DNA of 64,000 nt from Yinghuangia elevatio (GCF_040649515.1 NZ_JBEZFP010000031.1:14255-78254); one strand, 5' to 3'; shown: positions 25,083-34,163, numbered from the stretch's first letter. Numbers and translations: made by a program. Notes: generated by a model not told the origin, from the letters alone.

Positions 25083-25697
25083 ATGGCTGCCAAGATCGCC
25101 GTCGTCTACTACTCGTCGACCGGCAACGTCCACCAGCTCGCCGCGGCGGTCGCGGAAGGCGCCGAGAAGGCCGGTGCCGAGGTGCGTTTGCGGCGCGTAC
25201 AAGAACTCGCCCCGGACGCGGTCGTCGACTCGGTGCCCGCATGGCGCGAGCACCACGACGCGACGAGCCACATAGAGGTGGCGACCTTGGACGACCTGGC
25301 GTGGGCGGACGGGTACGCGTTCGGCACGCCCACTCGCTTCGGCAACATCGCGTCCCAGCTCAAGCAGTTCATCGACACCACCAGCGGGCTGTGGGCGCAG
25401 GGCGCCTTCGCCGACAAGCCCGCCACCGGCTTCGTGAGCGCCGGGAACATGCACGGCGGCAACGAGTCGACGCTGCTCGCGCTCTACAACACGCTGCACC
25501 ACTGGGGTTCGCTGATCGTGCCCGTCGGCTACACCGACCCCGTGGTGTTCGGCGCGAACGGCAACCCGTACGGCACCGCGCACGCCTCCGAGGCCGGCGC
25601 CCCCGGCGAGAACATCCTCGACGCCGCGCGCTACCAGGGCACCCGGCTCGCCACCATCACGCAGCGCCTGCTCGCCGGCACCGCGGCCGCCGCCTGA
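25083..25697 (+). CDS. wrbA: NAD(P)H:quinone oxidoreductase, WrbA-like flavodoxin
   Basis: A 204-residue flavodoxin-fold enzyme that reduces quinones by two electrons with FMN as cofactor. The phosphate-binding loop is VYYSSTGNVHQLA. The WrbA-specific GTPTRFGNIASQLKQFID and TTSGLWAQGAFADKP, and the MHGGNESTLLALY loop, are all present, and the length fits the family. AGGAGAGG lies before the ATG. It is followed by a strong hairpin terminator and controlled, by position, by the divergent TetR protein. Confidence 0.92.
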   Translation: MAAKIAVVYYSSTGNVHQLAAAVAEGAEKAGAEVRLRRVQELAPDAVVDSVPAWREHHDATSHIEVATLDDLAWADGYAFGTPTRFGNIASQLKQFIDTTSGLWAQGAFADKPATGFVSAGNMHGGNESTLLALYNTLHHWGSLIVPVGYTDPVVFGANGNPYGTAHASEAGAPGENILDAARYQGTRLATITQRLLAGTAAAA

Positions 25698-25742
25698 CAG
25701 CCCGGCCTTCGCCCCCCGCCCCGGCGGGACCCCCGACACTGC

Positions 25743-25769
25743 GGCCCGGCCCCGACATGGGGCCGGGCC
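25743..25769 (+). terminator. Hairpin terminator after wrbA
   Basis: An 11-base perfect stem (GGCCCGGCCCC with GGGGCCGGGCC) and a 5-base loop GACAT, 46 bases past the wrbA stop. It lacks a strong U tract, as is common in streptomycetes. Confidence 0.8.
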
Positions 25770-25930
25770 CTTGCGCGTCCGCCGGATGACTCCTCTCCCG
25801 AGTGCGCCGGCGCCGGGCGCCCCGCCAGGCCCCCCGCCGAGCGAACGTTCATCACCGGTGATCGTCGCGTTAGGGTGGCGTGCACGCCGACGGCGAAGGG
25901 CTCGTGGTCGGCGGCGAACGGGGCGGCGCT

Positions 25931-25955
25931 GATCGTTCACCGAAGGTGAACGATC
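25931..25955. promoter_or_regulatory. Perfect palindrome upstream of LysR gene
   Basis: Arms GATCGTTCACC and GGTGAACGATC are exact inverse complements around GAA. The inner part fits the LysR T-N11-A rule (TTCACCGAAGGTGAA). A second palindrome, ATCACCGGTGAT, lies at 25851-25862. Together they look like the recognition and activation sites of an autoregulated LysR promoter. Confidence 0.7.
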
Positions 25956-25975
25956 TCGGGGAGGTGGGGTCGGGC

Positions 25976-26881
25976 TTGGAACGCCACGAGATGGAGATAT
26001 TCCTGACGCTGGCCGAGGAACTGCACTTCGGCCGCACCGCCGAACGCCTGCATCTGTCAGGCGCGATGGTGAGCCAGACCCTCAAGAAGATCGAACGTCG
26101 CCTCGGCGGACCGCTGTTCGAACGCACCAGCCGCCGCGTCACGCTGACCCCGCTCGGCCGTCAGCTCTACGACGACATGCGCCCGCACTACGATGCGCTC
26201 CGGGCCGCCGTGCAGCGGGCGACGAGCGCCGCGCGCGGCATCGAGGGCACGCTGCGGGTCGGATTCCTGGGGGTCATGTCCGGAATCCGGGCACACCAGG
26301 GCGCCGCACTGTTCCGCGAACGCCACCCCGACTGCGCGGTCGAGGTCGTCGAGGTCCAACTCGACGAGTACGTGCACCCGCTGCGCGACGGCACCCTCGA
26401 CATGCTGGTGACGCTGGTGCCGATCCAGGAGCCGGACATCACCATCGGCCCGCTCCTGCTCGACGCCCCGATCTATCTGGCGACGTCCGCCACCAGCCCG
26501 CTCGCCGCGCGTGCGTCGCTGACCCCGGAGGACCTCGCCGGCCAGGTGTTCCCGATGGTGAGCGACCGGGTGCCGCAGCACTGGCTGGACCAGTATCTGC
26601 CGCAGTTGGCGGCGGGCGGGACGCCGATCGGGCGTACCGAGCAGAGGTGTTCGACGTATCAGGAGATCCTGGCCCTGGTGTCGGCGGGCAAGTGCGTCGC
26701 GATCGGCGACCACCAACTCGTGCAGTACTACGCGCGGCCCGACATCGCGTACGTCCCGCTCAGCGGGGTCCCCAACCTGCGGCACGCGCTGGTGTGGCGC
26801 ACCGCCGCCGAGAACGCCCGGATGCGCGCGTACGTCGACGCCGTCACCGACCTCCTGCGGGAGCGCGCCCAGGCCGCGTGA
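25976..26881 (+). CDS. LysR family transcriptional regulator
   Basis: A 301-residue LysR-type protein. The winged helix-turn-helix (residues 1-60) reads RHEMEIFLTLAEELHFGRTA, RLHLSGAMVSQTLKKIERR. The effector domain begins LRVGFLGVMSGI. I favour the TTG at 25976, which follows GGGGAGGTGGGG and gives the usual N-terminus; the longer open frame would place the operator palindrome inside the gene. Its target is not obvious; candidates are the gene itself and the downstream YfcC permease, about 190 bases away. Confidence 0.85.
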   Translation: MERHEMEIFLTLAEELHFGRTAERLHLSGAMVSQTLKKIERRLGGPLFERTSRRVTLTPLGRQLYDDMRPHYDALRAAVQRATSAARGIEGTLRVGFLGVMSGIRAHQGAALFRERHPDCAVEVVEVQLDEYVHPLRDGTLDMLVTLVPIQEPDITIGPLLLDAPIYLATSATSPLAARASLTPEDLAGQVFPMVSDRVPQHWLDQYLPQLAAGGTPIGRTEQRCSTYQEILALVSAGKCVAIGDHQLVQYYARPDIAYVPLSGVPNLRHALVWRTAAENARMRAYVDAVTDLLRERAQAA

Positions 26882-26995
26882 CGCGGGGGCCGCGGGCGTG
26901 AGCCCGCGGAGCGTGTGCTGCGGGCCGCGGGCCATCCGGGTGAACAGCGGGGTGTCGGGCACCCGGTGACGGGTCCGGGTCTCGATGCTGCGTGC

Positions 26996-27076
26996 ATGAG
27001 GGAGCGAAGCGAGCGAAGCAGCGAGAGATTGCGTTTCGCGAATGCGGCCGCCGAGCGTAGCGAGGTGGGGGCATGA
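26996..27076 (+). CDS. Possible 26-residue leader peptide overlapping the YfcC start
   Basis: A small frame, Ser/Glu/Arg-repetitive (MRERSERSSERLRF...), ends with a TGA that overlaps the ATG of the YfcC gene in the ATGA arrangement. The DNA is a set of short repeats (GCGAAGCGAGC, GCGAAGCAGCGAG). No strong ribosome binding site precedes its ATG. It could be a coupled leader or merely a repeat element. Confidence 0.3.
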   Translation: MRERSERSSERLRFANAAAERSEVGA

Positions 27077-28605
27077 GTAGCGCCGAGGCGAGTCCGGATA
27101 CCGAGGAGCAGCCGCCCGAAGGCCGCGGGTTCCGATTCCCCAGCGCGCTGACCGTGCTCGCGATCGTCACGATCGCGGTGTGGGCGCTGGCCTTCCTCAT
27201 CCCGTCCGGGCAGTACGAACGGGATGCCGACGGCAAGCCCGTGCAGGGCAGCTTCCGCGAGATCTCGTCCCCCCAGGACTTCGTCCAGCGGCTCAACGAC
27301 CTGTTCCTGTCGCCAGTCAACGGCCTCTACGGCATCCAGGACACCCAGACCGGCCAGGTCGCTCCGGACAACTCGGGCGATCTGTACGGCAGCGCCGCGG
27401 TGTTCCTGTTCGTGCTCGCCATCGGCGCGTTCATCACGGTCGTGTTCGCCACCGGCGCGCTGGACCGGGGCATCGCGCGGCTCGCGCACCGCCTCCGGAC
27501 CCGGGGCGCGGTGCTGATCATCGCCATCATGGCGGTGTTCTCACTGCTCGGATCGGTCGAGGGGTTCGCCGAGGAAACGCTCGGCTTCTACGGCCTGATC
27601 GTGCCGCTCATGCTGGCGCTGGGCTACGACCGCATGGTGGCCACCGGCACGATCATCCTCGGCGCCGGGGTGGGCGTGCTGTGCTCGACGGTCAACCCGT
27701 TCGCCACCGGCGTCGCCTCGTCCGCCGCCGGGATCTCGCTCGGCGACGGCATCGTGCTGCGGCTGCTCATGCTGGTGGTGCTGACCGCGGTGACCATCGC
27801 GTACGTCGTGCGCTACGCCGCGCGCGTCAAGGCCGACCCGTCCCGTTCGATCGTCGGGTTCCTGCCGGGCGACCGGGAGCAGGCGGAGGCGTCGGCGGGC
27901 ACCGAGCCGGAGCCGCTCACCGGCACGCACAAGATCGTGCTGGTCGCGGTGACGGTGACCTTCGTGTTCATGATCTTCTCGATCATCCCGTGGGCGCAGG
28001 TGCTGACCGGCGACGCGGACGCCACGCCGTACGGCTGGGAACTCGACTGGTCCTTCGCGCAATTGGCCGCGCTGTTCATCGTCGCGGCGGTGGTCGTCGG
28101 GGTGCTCGCGCGGCTCGGCGAGAAGAAGCTGAGCGCGACGCTGATCCAGGGTGCGGGCGACTTCGTGTCCCCCGCGCTGATCATCATGCTGGCCCGCGGC
28201 GTCACGGTGATCATGAACAACTCCAAGGTCACCGACACCGTGCTGCACTCGATGGAGGGCGCGGTGTCGGGGACGTCGTCGGCGGTGTTCGGGATCCTGA
28301 TCTTCGTGGTGAACCTGCCGCTGGCGTTCCTGATCCCGTCCACCTCGGGCCACGCGACGCTCGCGATGCCGATCCTCGCCCCGCTCGCCGACTTCGCGGA
28401 CGTGCCGCGCGCGCTGGTGGTGACGGCGTGGCAGGCCGCGTCGGGGTGGATGAACCTCTGGGTCCCGACGACGGCCGTCATCATGGGCGGCGTGTCGCTG
28501 GCGAAGGTCGGCTACAACCAATATCTGCGGTTCGTGGCACCGCTGTTGGCGATCCTGTTCGTCCTCATCTGCGGGTTCGTGGCGTTGGGCGCGGGGTTGT
28601 CGTAG
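27073..28605 (+). CDS. YfcC family membrane transporter
   Basis: A 510-residue integral membrane protein with about 11-13 helices. The early block IPSGQYERDADGKPVQGSF is diagnostic of the YfcC (C4-dicarboxylate/amino-acid antiporter-like) family. Other conserved features are AVFLFVLAIGAFITVVFATG, GSVEGFAEETLGFY and NLPLAFLIPSTSGHATLAMP. Members are thought to move carboxylates or basic amino acids; the substrate here is unknown. The ATG is preceded by GAGGTGGGGG. A large hairpin lies just after the stop. Confidence 0.87.
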   Translation: MSSAEASPDTEEQPPEGRGFRFPSALTVLAIVTIAVWALAFLIPSGQYERDADGKPVQGSFREISSPQDFVQRLNDLFLSPVNGLYGIQDTQTGQVAPDNSGDLYGSAAVFLFVLAIGAFITVVFATGALDRGIARLAHRLRTRGAVLIIAIMAVFSLLGSVEGFAEETLGFYGLIVPLMLALGYDRMVATGTIILGAGVGVLCSTVNPFATGVASSAAGISLGDGIVLRLLMLVVLTAVTIAYVVRYAARVKADPSRSIVGFLPGDREQAEASAGTEPEPLTGTHKIVLVAVTVTFVFMIFSIIPWAQVLTGDADATPYGWELDWSFAQLAALFIVAAVVVGVLARLGEKKLSATLIQGAGDFVSPALIIMLARGVTVIMNNSKVTDTVLHSMEGAVSGTSSAVFGILIFVVNLPLAFLIPSTSGHATLAMPILAPLADFADVPRALVVTAWQAASGWMNLWVPTTAVIMGGVSLAKVGYNQYLRFVAPLLAILFVLICGFVALGAGLS

Positions 28606-28632
28606 GCGCGGTCGACCGGATCCGTGCAGGCT

Positions 28633-28671
28633 GACCGCCGGCCGGGTCGGTCACCGGCCCGGCCGGCGGTC
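28633..28671. terminator. Bidirectional hairpin terminator
   Basis: A 14-base perfect stem (GACCGCCGGCCGGG paired with CCCGGCCGGCGGTC) with an 11-base loop. It sits between the convergent YfcC and siderophore ATPase genes and overlaps the ATPase stop by two bases. It can end transcription from both sides. Confidence 0.85.
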
Positions 28672-29590
28672 AGCGGATGCTCAGCGGGGTGCCGGGAGCG
28701 GCCGGGATCACCAGCGGGGTACCGGTCTCGGGGTCGTCGATGATGCGGCACGGCACGTGGAAGACCTCCTCGACCAGTTCGGCGGTCACGATGTCGCCGG
28801 GGCGGCCCTCGGCGACGATGCGGCCCTCGCGCATGGCGATGAGGTGGGTCGCGTACCGGGTCGCCTGGTTGAGGTCGTGCAGGACCGCGACGAGTGTGCG
28901 CTCCTCCTCGCGGTGCAGCCGCGCGCACAGGTCGAGCACCTCGATCTGGTACGCGATGTCGAGGAACGTCGTGGGCTCGTCGAGCAGCAGCAGCGGCGTC
29001 TCCTGGGCGAGCGCCATGGCGATCCACACGCGCTGCCGCTGTCCGCCGGAGAGTTCGTCGACCGCGCGGTCCGCGAGTTCGAACACGCCGGTCGCCCGCA
29101 TCGACGCGTCGACGACGCGCTCGTCCTCCGGCGACCACTGCCGCAGCAGCTTCTGATGCGGGTAGCGGCCGCGGGCGACGAGGTCGGCGACGGTGATGCC
29201 GTCCGGCGCGATCGAACTCTGCGGCAGCAGGCCGAGGGTGCGGGCGACCTGCTTCGCGGGCATCGACGAGATGTCCCGGCCGTCGAGCAGCACCTGACCC
29301 GACGACGGCTTGACCATGCGGGCGAGCGCGCGCAGGAGCGTCGACTTGCCGCACGCGTTCGGTCCCACAATCACGGTGAAGGACCGGTCGGGTATCGCGA
29401 CGCTGAGGTCCTTGGTGATGACGCGCTTGTCGTAGCCGAGGGTCATCGCGTCGCCGTGCAGGCGGGTCGACGCGGTGGCGCCCGGAGTGGTGCCGCGGGT
29501 GTCGTCGTCCACCGCCGTCGGGCCGACCGCGTTGTCGGCCGCCGGGGCCGTGACGGTGTCCGGAGTGCCGGTCGTTCCTGAGGTCTTCAC
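28670..29590 (-). CDS. Ferric-siderophore ABC transporter ATP-binding protein
   Basis: A 306-residue FecE/FepC-type ATPase. Walker A is GPNACGKST, the ABC signature LSGGQRQR and Walker B LLLLDEPTTFLD, followed by the switch His in VLHDLNQA. About 45 N-terminal residues before the domain are Thr/Ala/Asp-rich and not conserved, so the real start may be the Met before TLGYDKRV. It is the last gene of the unit of two permeases and ATPase, with a 6-base gap from the permease gene. Energy for iron-siderophore import is its role. Confidence 0.92.
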   Translation of the reverse strand: MKTSGTTGTPDTVTAPAADNAVGPTAVDDDTRGTTPGATASTRLHGDAMTLGYDKRVITKDLSVAIPDRSFTVIVGPNACGKSTLLRALARMVKPSSGQVLLDGRDISSMPAKQVARTLGLLPQSSIAPDGITVADLVARGRYPHQKLLRQWSPEDERVVDASMRATGVFELADRAVDELSGGQRQRVWIAMALAQETPLLLLDEPTTFLDIAYQIEVLDLCARLHREEERTLVAVLHDLNQATRYATHLIAMREGRIVAEGRPGDIVTAELVEEVFHVPCRIIDDPETGTPLVIPAAPGTPLSIR

Positions 29591-29596
29591 TGTCCG

Positions 29597-30754
29597 TCAG
29601 ATCCTTCCCGCGCGGCGCTGGGCCGCGAGCATCACCACGAGATAGCCGCCACCGAGCAGGCCGGTCACCACGCCGACCGGCAGCGGGTCGTCGGCGAACG
29701 CCCGCTGTGCGATCCAGTCCGAGCCGACCAGCAGCACGGCGCCCATGCACAGTGAGGGCAACAGGTTGGGCCCCGGCGCGGCCGTGAGGCGGCGGGCCAG
29801 CTGAGGGGCCGTCAGCGCGACGAACGACACCGGTCCGGCGGCCGCGGCGGCCAGTGACACCAGCACGATCGCACCGAAGAGGAGGGTGAGTCGTACGCGT
29901 TCGACCCGTACGCCGAGCGCCGCCGCCGCGTCGTCACCCATCTCCAGCATGCGCAGGGCGGGACCGCACCCGATCAGGATCGCCGGGACGAGCACCGCCA
30001 TCGCGACCGCGAGCGGCATGACGTCGGTCCAGTCCCGCCCGTCCAGGCTGCCGGTCTGCCACAGCAGCGCACGGGACGCCTCGGCGAGCTTGGCGCGCGT
30101 GAGCAGGTAGCCGTTCACGCCGGTCAGGATCGCGGTGACGCCGATGCCGGTGAGGATGAGCCGGAAGCCGTGGACGCCGCGGCGCCAGGCCAGGACGTAC
30201 ACGAGCACGCCTGCGGTCAGCCCGCCCGCGGCGGCGCCGAACGCCACCGCGCCCGTGCCGCCGCCGAGCACGACGACCGCGAACAGCGCCCCGGTGCCGG
30301 AGCCGGCGGTGAAGCCGAGGAGGTCGGGACTGCCCAGCGGGTTGCGTACGACGGCCTGGAAAACCGCCCCGGACAGGCCCAGCGCGGCGCCGACGAGCAG
30401 GGCCACCCCCGCGCGCGGCAGCCGGAGTTCGCGGACGATGAACTCGTCGGCGGGGCTGCCGCTGCCGAGCAGGGCGTCGACGACGCGGCCGAAGCCCATC
30501 GGGTAGTCGCCGCTGCCGATGCACAGGACCGCCAGGGCGAGCGCGGCGATGAGGCAGAGGGCGCCGGCGGCCATCGCGCGGGGGCGGTAGCGGACGGACA
30601 TCGGTCCGACGCGCAGGGCACGGTCCGAGGCCGCGCCGGAGGCCGGGCGCGACGTCGAGGCAGGAGTCGAGGCGGGCGTCGAGGCAGGGGGCGAGGCTGC
30701 GGTCGAGGTCGAGGCGGACGTCGACTTGGGTGCGGTCAGCCGGCTGCCGCTCAT
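29597..30754 (-). CDS. Iron-siderophore ABC transporter permease (FecCD family)
   Basis: A 385-residue membrane permease. Typical FecCD elements are LRLPRAGVALLVGAALGLSG, QAVVRNPLGSPDLLGFTAGS, GIGVTAILTGVNGYLL and LTAPQLARRL. It should pair with the upstream permease to form a heterodimeric channel. The ATG at 30754 overlaps the upstream stop (ATGA). The first 45 residues are a repetitive Ser/Thr/Ala/Pro stretch (STPASTPASTS), encoded by GAGGC/GTCGAGGC near-repeats at 30640-30720. Confidence 0.92.
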   Translation of the reverse strand: MSGSRLTAPKSTSASTSTAASPPASTPASTPASTSRPASGAASDRALRVGPMSVRYRPRAMAAGALCLIAALALAVLCIGSGDYPMGFGRVVDALLGSGSPADEFIVRELRLPRAGVALLVGAALGLSGAVFQAVVRNPLGSPDLLGFTAGSGTGALFAVVVLGGGTGAVAFGAAAGGLTAGVLVYVLAWRRGVHGFRLILTGIGVTAILTGVNGYLLTRAKLAEASRALLWQTGSLDGRDWTDVMPLAVAMAVLVPAILIGCGPALRMLEMGDDAAAALGVRVERVRLTLLFGAIVLVSLAAAAAGPVSFVALTAPQLARRLTAAPGPNLLPSLCMGAVLLVGSDWIAQRAFADDPLPVGVVTGLLGGGYLVVMLAAQRRAGRI

Positions 30755-31911
30755 GCGCGCACCGCCTGCGCGCGGCGCAGCAGGATGAGGAAGCACACGC
30801 CGCCGACCACCGAGGTGACTGTGCCGACCTGTACCTCGGCGGGGCGGGCGACCAGGCGTCCGACGACGTCCGCGAGGAGCAGCAGCGCGGGAGTCAGGAT
30901 CGCGCAGTAGGGGATCAGCAGGCGCAGGTCGGGTCCGGTGAAGACGCGTACCGCGTGGGGCATGATCAGGCCGACGAAGACCAGCGGCCCGCAGGCGGCG
31001 GTGGCCGCGCCGCAGAGCAGCGTGACGGTGAGCATGGCCCCGGCGCGGGTGCGGGCCGGGTTGCCGCCGAGTCCGCGGGCGGCTTCGTCACCGAGGGCGA
31101 GGGCGTTCAGCGGGCGGGCGAGGCCGAGGGCGAGCAGGAGGCCGGCGGCGATGAACGGGCCGACCTTGGCGGCGGTGCCCATCTCGGCGCTCGCGAGCGA
31201 GCCGATCGTCCAGAAGCGCAGGTCGTCGAGGGCCGAGCTGTCGAGGAGCATGACGGCCTGGACGTACGAGTACAGCGCCGCGTTGAGTGCGGTGCCGGCC
31301 AGCGCGAGGCGGGCGGGGGTGGCGCCGCGGCCGCCGCTGACGGCGTACACGAGGACCGAGACGACGGCCGCACCCGCGAACGCAAACCACACGTATCCGG
31401 AGAAAGTTGACACACCGAGCGCCGTAATTGCCGTGACGACGGCGGCGGATGCGCCCGCATTGATGCCCAGGAGTCCCGGATCGGCCAACGGGTTGCGGGT
31501 CACGGCCTGCATGACCGCACCGGCGACGCCGAGGGCGAGTCCGACGAGCAGGCCGAGCACGGTGCGCGGCAGGCGCATGTCGTGCACGACCGTGTAGCCG
31601 GTGGAGTCCACGTCGAACAGGCCGTTCCAGACCTGACCCGGGCTCAGGTGGCGTGAGCCGAGGGCCAGGCTGAGGACGACGGCCGCGAGGAGAAGCGCGA
31701 GCGCGACCGCCATGCCGACCGCTGTCGGTATGTGGCGGCGGGGCGGCGTCTTCCGCTCGGCGGCGCCCGTGCCGACGGCGGGCGGCGCGTCGCGGCCGGC
31801 ACCCGTCGCGGTCCGGTGACCGGCCAACGGGCCTGCTCCGGCACCCACTTCGGGCGACACCGCATCGGCCCGTCCGGACACCGGCGGGCTACTGGACTGC
31901 GCGGGTCCCAC
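30751..31911 (-). CDS. Iron-siderophore ABC transporter permease (FecCD family)
   Basis: A 386-residue permease with about nine helices, starting after a 60-residue polar leader. Conserved segments are DMRLPRTVLGLLVGLALGVAG, QAVTRNPLADPGLLGINAGA and FVGLIMPHAVRVFTGPD. The GTG start at 31911 is preceded by GGAG at seven bases. It is the first gene of the minus-strand import unit, and the iron box lies about 65 bases upstream. Confidence 0.92.
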   Translation of the reverse strand: MGPAQSSSPPVSGRADAVSPEVGAGAGPLAGHRTATGAGRDAPPAVGTGAAERKTPPRRHIPTAVGMAVALALLLAAVVLSLALGSRHLSPGQVWNGLFDVDSTGYTVVHDMRLPRTVLGLLVGLALGVAGAVMQAVTRNPLADPGLLGINAGASAAVVTAITALGVSTFSGYVWFAFAGAAVVSVLVYAVSGGRGATPARLALAGTALNAALYSYVQAVMLLDSSALDDLRFWTIGSLASAEMGTAAKVGPFIAAGLLLALGLARPLNALALGDEAARGLGGNPARTRAGAMLTVTLLCGAATAACGPLVFVGLIMPHAVRVFTGPDLRLLIPYCAILTPALLLLADVVGRLVARPAEVQVGTVTSVVGGVCFLILLRRAQAVRA

Positions 31912-31975
31912 TCACGTGCTCCGATCGCGCGCCTGCCGGTGTTCCCCCACATCCGGCCCTGGACAGAAACGAAGG

Positions 31976-31989
31976 TTAGGTTAACCTAA
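31976..31989. promoter_or_regulatory. Iron box (DmdR/IdeR-type operator)
   Basis: A perfect 14-base palindrome, TTAGGTTAACCTAA, the core of the DmdR1/IdeR binding consensus (TTAGGTTAGSCTAACCTAA). It sits between divergent siderophore genes, so iron-loaded repressor could shut off both the permease unit and the binding protein. Confidence 0.9.
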
Positions 31990-32103
31990 GCCTCCTGACC
32001 CGCCGGTAGCTACCCGCCGCGGCCGCGTTCTCGCGGTGGTGGGCGTACGCGTGCCGGTCCCCGCAACCACAGCAGTCCGCACGTCCAGCACAAGGAGCAG
32101 TCC

Positions 32104-33162
32104 ATGCCGCACGTTCCCGCCGTCTCCCCGACCCGGCGCAGAATCCTCGCCGCGGGCGCCGCCCTCGGCATCGGAGCGCTCGCCACCGCGTGCGGCGACG
32201 ACAAGAAGGACAGCGCGGGCGGCGCCGGGAACACCGGCGGTTCGACGGCACCGAACGGAGGTTCCGCGGACGGGGCGTGGGGCTTCCGGGACGACCGCGG
32301 CCAGGATGTCTCCGCGAAGAAGCGGCCGAAGAACATCGTCGCCTTCGTGGGCAGCGCCGCCGCGCTGTACGACTACGGCATCGAGTGCACGGGCGTGTTC
32401 GGCCCGACGAAGGGCACCGACGGCAAGCCCAACGTGCAGGCCGGCGACATGGACATCAGCAAGCTCACGATCCTCGGCGAGGAGTGGGGCCAGTTCTCCG
32501 TCGAGAAGTACGCGGCTCTCCAGCCCGAACTGCTCGTCTCCGCCGTCTACGACAACAACACCCTCTGGTACGTGCCGGACGACAGCGCGGACAAGATCCT
32601 CCTGCTCGCCCCCAGCGTCGGCATCCGGGTGGCCAAGGTGTCGCTGACCGAACCGCTCGCACGCAACGCCGAACTGGCCGCGTCCCTGGGCGCCGACCTC
32701 AACGCGCCGAAGGCCGTCGACGCCAAGAAGCGCTTCGAGGCGGCGTCCGAGACCCTGCGCCAGGCGGCGAAGGCGGCAGGCGGCCTCAAGGTCATGGCGG
32801 CGTCGGGCGCCGCCGAGCAGTTCTACGTGTCGACCCCCGACCCCTCCGCCGACCTGCGCTACTTCAAGGAGCTCGGCGTCGAGTTCGTGCTGCCGAAGAA
32901 CCTCGACGCGGATGGTTACTTCGAGGTCCTCAGCTGGGAGAACGCCGGCGCGTACCACGCCGACGTGATCATGATGGACAACCGCTCGGTGGCGCTCCAG
33001 CCCAAGGACCTCACCAACAAGCCGACCTGGAACGAACTGCCCGCCGTCAAGGCCGGCCAGGTCATCCCGTGGGCGAGCGAGCCGCGCTTCACGTACGCGG
33101 GCGTCGCCCCGCTGATCGAGCAACTCGCCGCCGCCGTCCAGAAGTCGCGCAAGCTCGCGTGA
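32104..33162 (+). CDS. Siderophore ABC transporter substrate-binding lipoprotein
   Basis: A 352-residue class III binding protein. The N-terminus has RRRILAAGAALGIGALATAC, with the lipobox ending in the Cys to be lipidated; the Arg-rich start hints at Tat export. A Gly/Ser/Asn linker follows, then the FecB/FhuD-like fold (KNIVAFVGSAAALYDYG, WGQFSVEKYAALQPELLVSA, ending EQLAAAVQKSR). It captures ferric siderophore for the permease pair. AAGGAG lies eight bases before the ATG. The iron box upstream suggests iron repression. Confidence 0.92.
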   Translation: MPHVPAVSPTRRRILAAGAALGIGALATACGDDKKDSAGGAGNTGGSTAPNGGSADGAWGFRDDRGQDVSAKKRPKNIVAFVGSAAALYDYGIECTGVFGPTKGTDGKPNVQAGDMDISKLTILGEEWGQFSVEKYAALQPELLVSAVYDNNTLWYVPDDSADKILLLAPSVGIRVAKVSLTEPLARNAELAASLGADLNAPKAVDAKKRFEAASETLRQAAKAAGGLKVMAASGAAEQFYVSTPDPSADLRYFKELGVEFVLPKNLDADGYFEVLSWENAGAYHADVIMMDNRSVALQPKDLTNKPTWNELPAVKAGQVIPWASEPRFTYAGVAPLIEQLAAAVQKSRKLA

Positions 33163-33308
33163 CCCTCGCCGGGTGCGCGGGGCGGCCCGGGCCGGCCCGC
33201 ACCGGCGGCCCAACTCGGCCCCGCGCTCCCGGCTCCTACGCCACGCACGCCGACCGCCGCCGCAGGCGGCCGGGAACCCGCAGCACGTATCACGATCGGA
33301 GTCACGCG

Positions 33309-34163
33309 ATGGGCAACCCCGAGGTCCCGTTCCGGTTTTTCGACCTGCACGTGCTGCGGGTCGCGCAGGTCGGTCCCGGCATGGTCCGCGTCACGTTCGG
33401 CGGCGAGGACCTGAAGGCCCTTGTCAGCGACGGCCGCGACCAGCGGCTCAAGCTCTTCCTGGCACACGAGGGACAGGACGCGCCGATAGTGCCAGTCGAG
33501 GCGGGCGAGGAGTGGTTCGCCGCCTGGACGGCCATGGACGCGAACGAGCGGGCCGTCATGCGCACTTACACCGTACGCGACGCCCGCCGCGACCCGGACG
33601 AGATGGACATCGACTTCGCGATGCACGGGGACACCGGCCCCGCGTCGCGCTGGGCGCGCCGCGCGCAGCCCGGGGACCGCGTCATCGTGATCGGCCCGTC
33701 CGCACCCGACAACGGCGGTGCGGACTTCAACCCGCCGGAGGGTTCGGAGTGGGTGCTGATCGCCGCCGACGAGACGGCGCTTCCGGCCGTCGAGGGCATC
33801 CTGCGCTGGCTGCCCGCGGACCTGCCCGCACGCGTCTGGCTGTCCGTCGACCATGCGGGCGACAAGCGCGAACTCCTCAGCGCGGCCCAGGTCGACGTGC
33901 GGTGGCTGGTGCGCGACGGCGGCCCCGACACGCTCGCGGCGGCCGTCGAGGGCGCGGAGCTCCCGGACGGTGTGGTCTACGCCTGGATAGCGGGCGAGGC
34001 CGGCATGGTCCGCGCCGTGCGCCGCAACCTGGTCCGCGACCGCGGCATCGACCGCAAGGCCGTGACGTTCACCGGGTATTGGCGCCGCGGGGCCACCGAC
34101 GACGACCTGCTCGCCGAATCGCTGGCCGGCCAAGAACCGCACCTCCCCGGCGCGGACGAGTAA
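33309..34163 (+). CDS. Siderophore-interacting protein (FAD-dependent ferric reductase)
   Basis: A 284-residue member of the SIP/ViuB family that reduces imported ferric siderophores to free iron. The FAD motif is RTYTVRDARRD, NAD(P)H-side motifs are AADETALPA and WIAGEAG, and the C-terminal TGYWRRG is diagnostic. GGAG precedes the ATG at 33309 by eight bases. It lies 146 bases after the binding-protein gene and probably shares its iron-regulated promoter. Confidence 0.92.
   Translation: MGNPEVPFRFFDLHVLRVAQVGPGMVRVTFGGEDLKALVSDGRDQRLKLFLAHEGQDAPIVPVEAGEEWFAAWTAMDANERAVMRTYTVRDARRDPDEMDIDFAMHGDTGPASRWARRAQPGDRVIVIGPSAPDNGGADFNPPEGSEWVLIAADETALPAVEGILRWLPADLPARVWLSVDHAGDKRELLSAAQVDVRWLVRDGGPDTLAAAVEGAELPDGVVYAWIAGEAGMVRAVRRNLVRDRGIDRKAVTFTGYWRRGATDDDLLAESLAGQEPHLPGADE

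Noticed and set aside
32190..33300. Upstream extension of the siderophore-interacting protein frame
   Set aside because: The extension is antagonistic to the binding-protein gene; the ATG at 33309 has a ribosome binding site and gives the family N-terminus.
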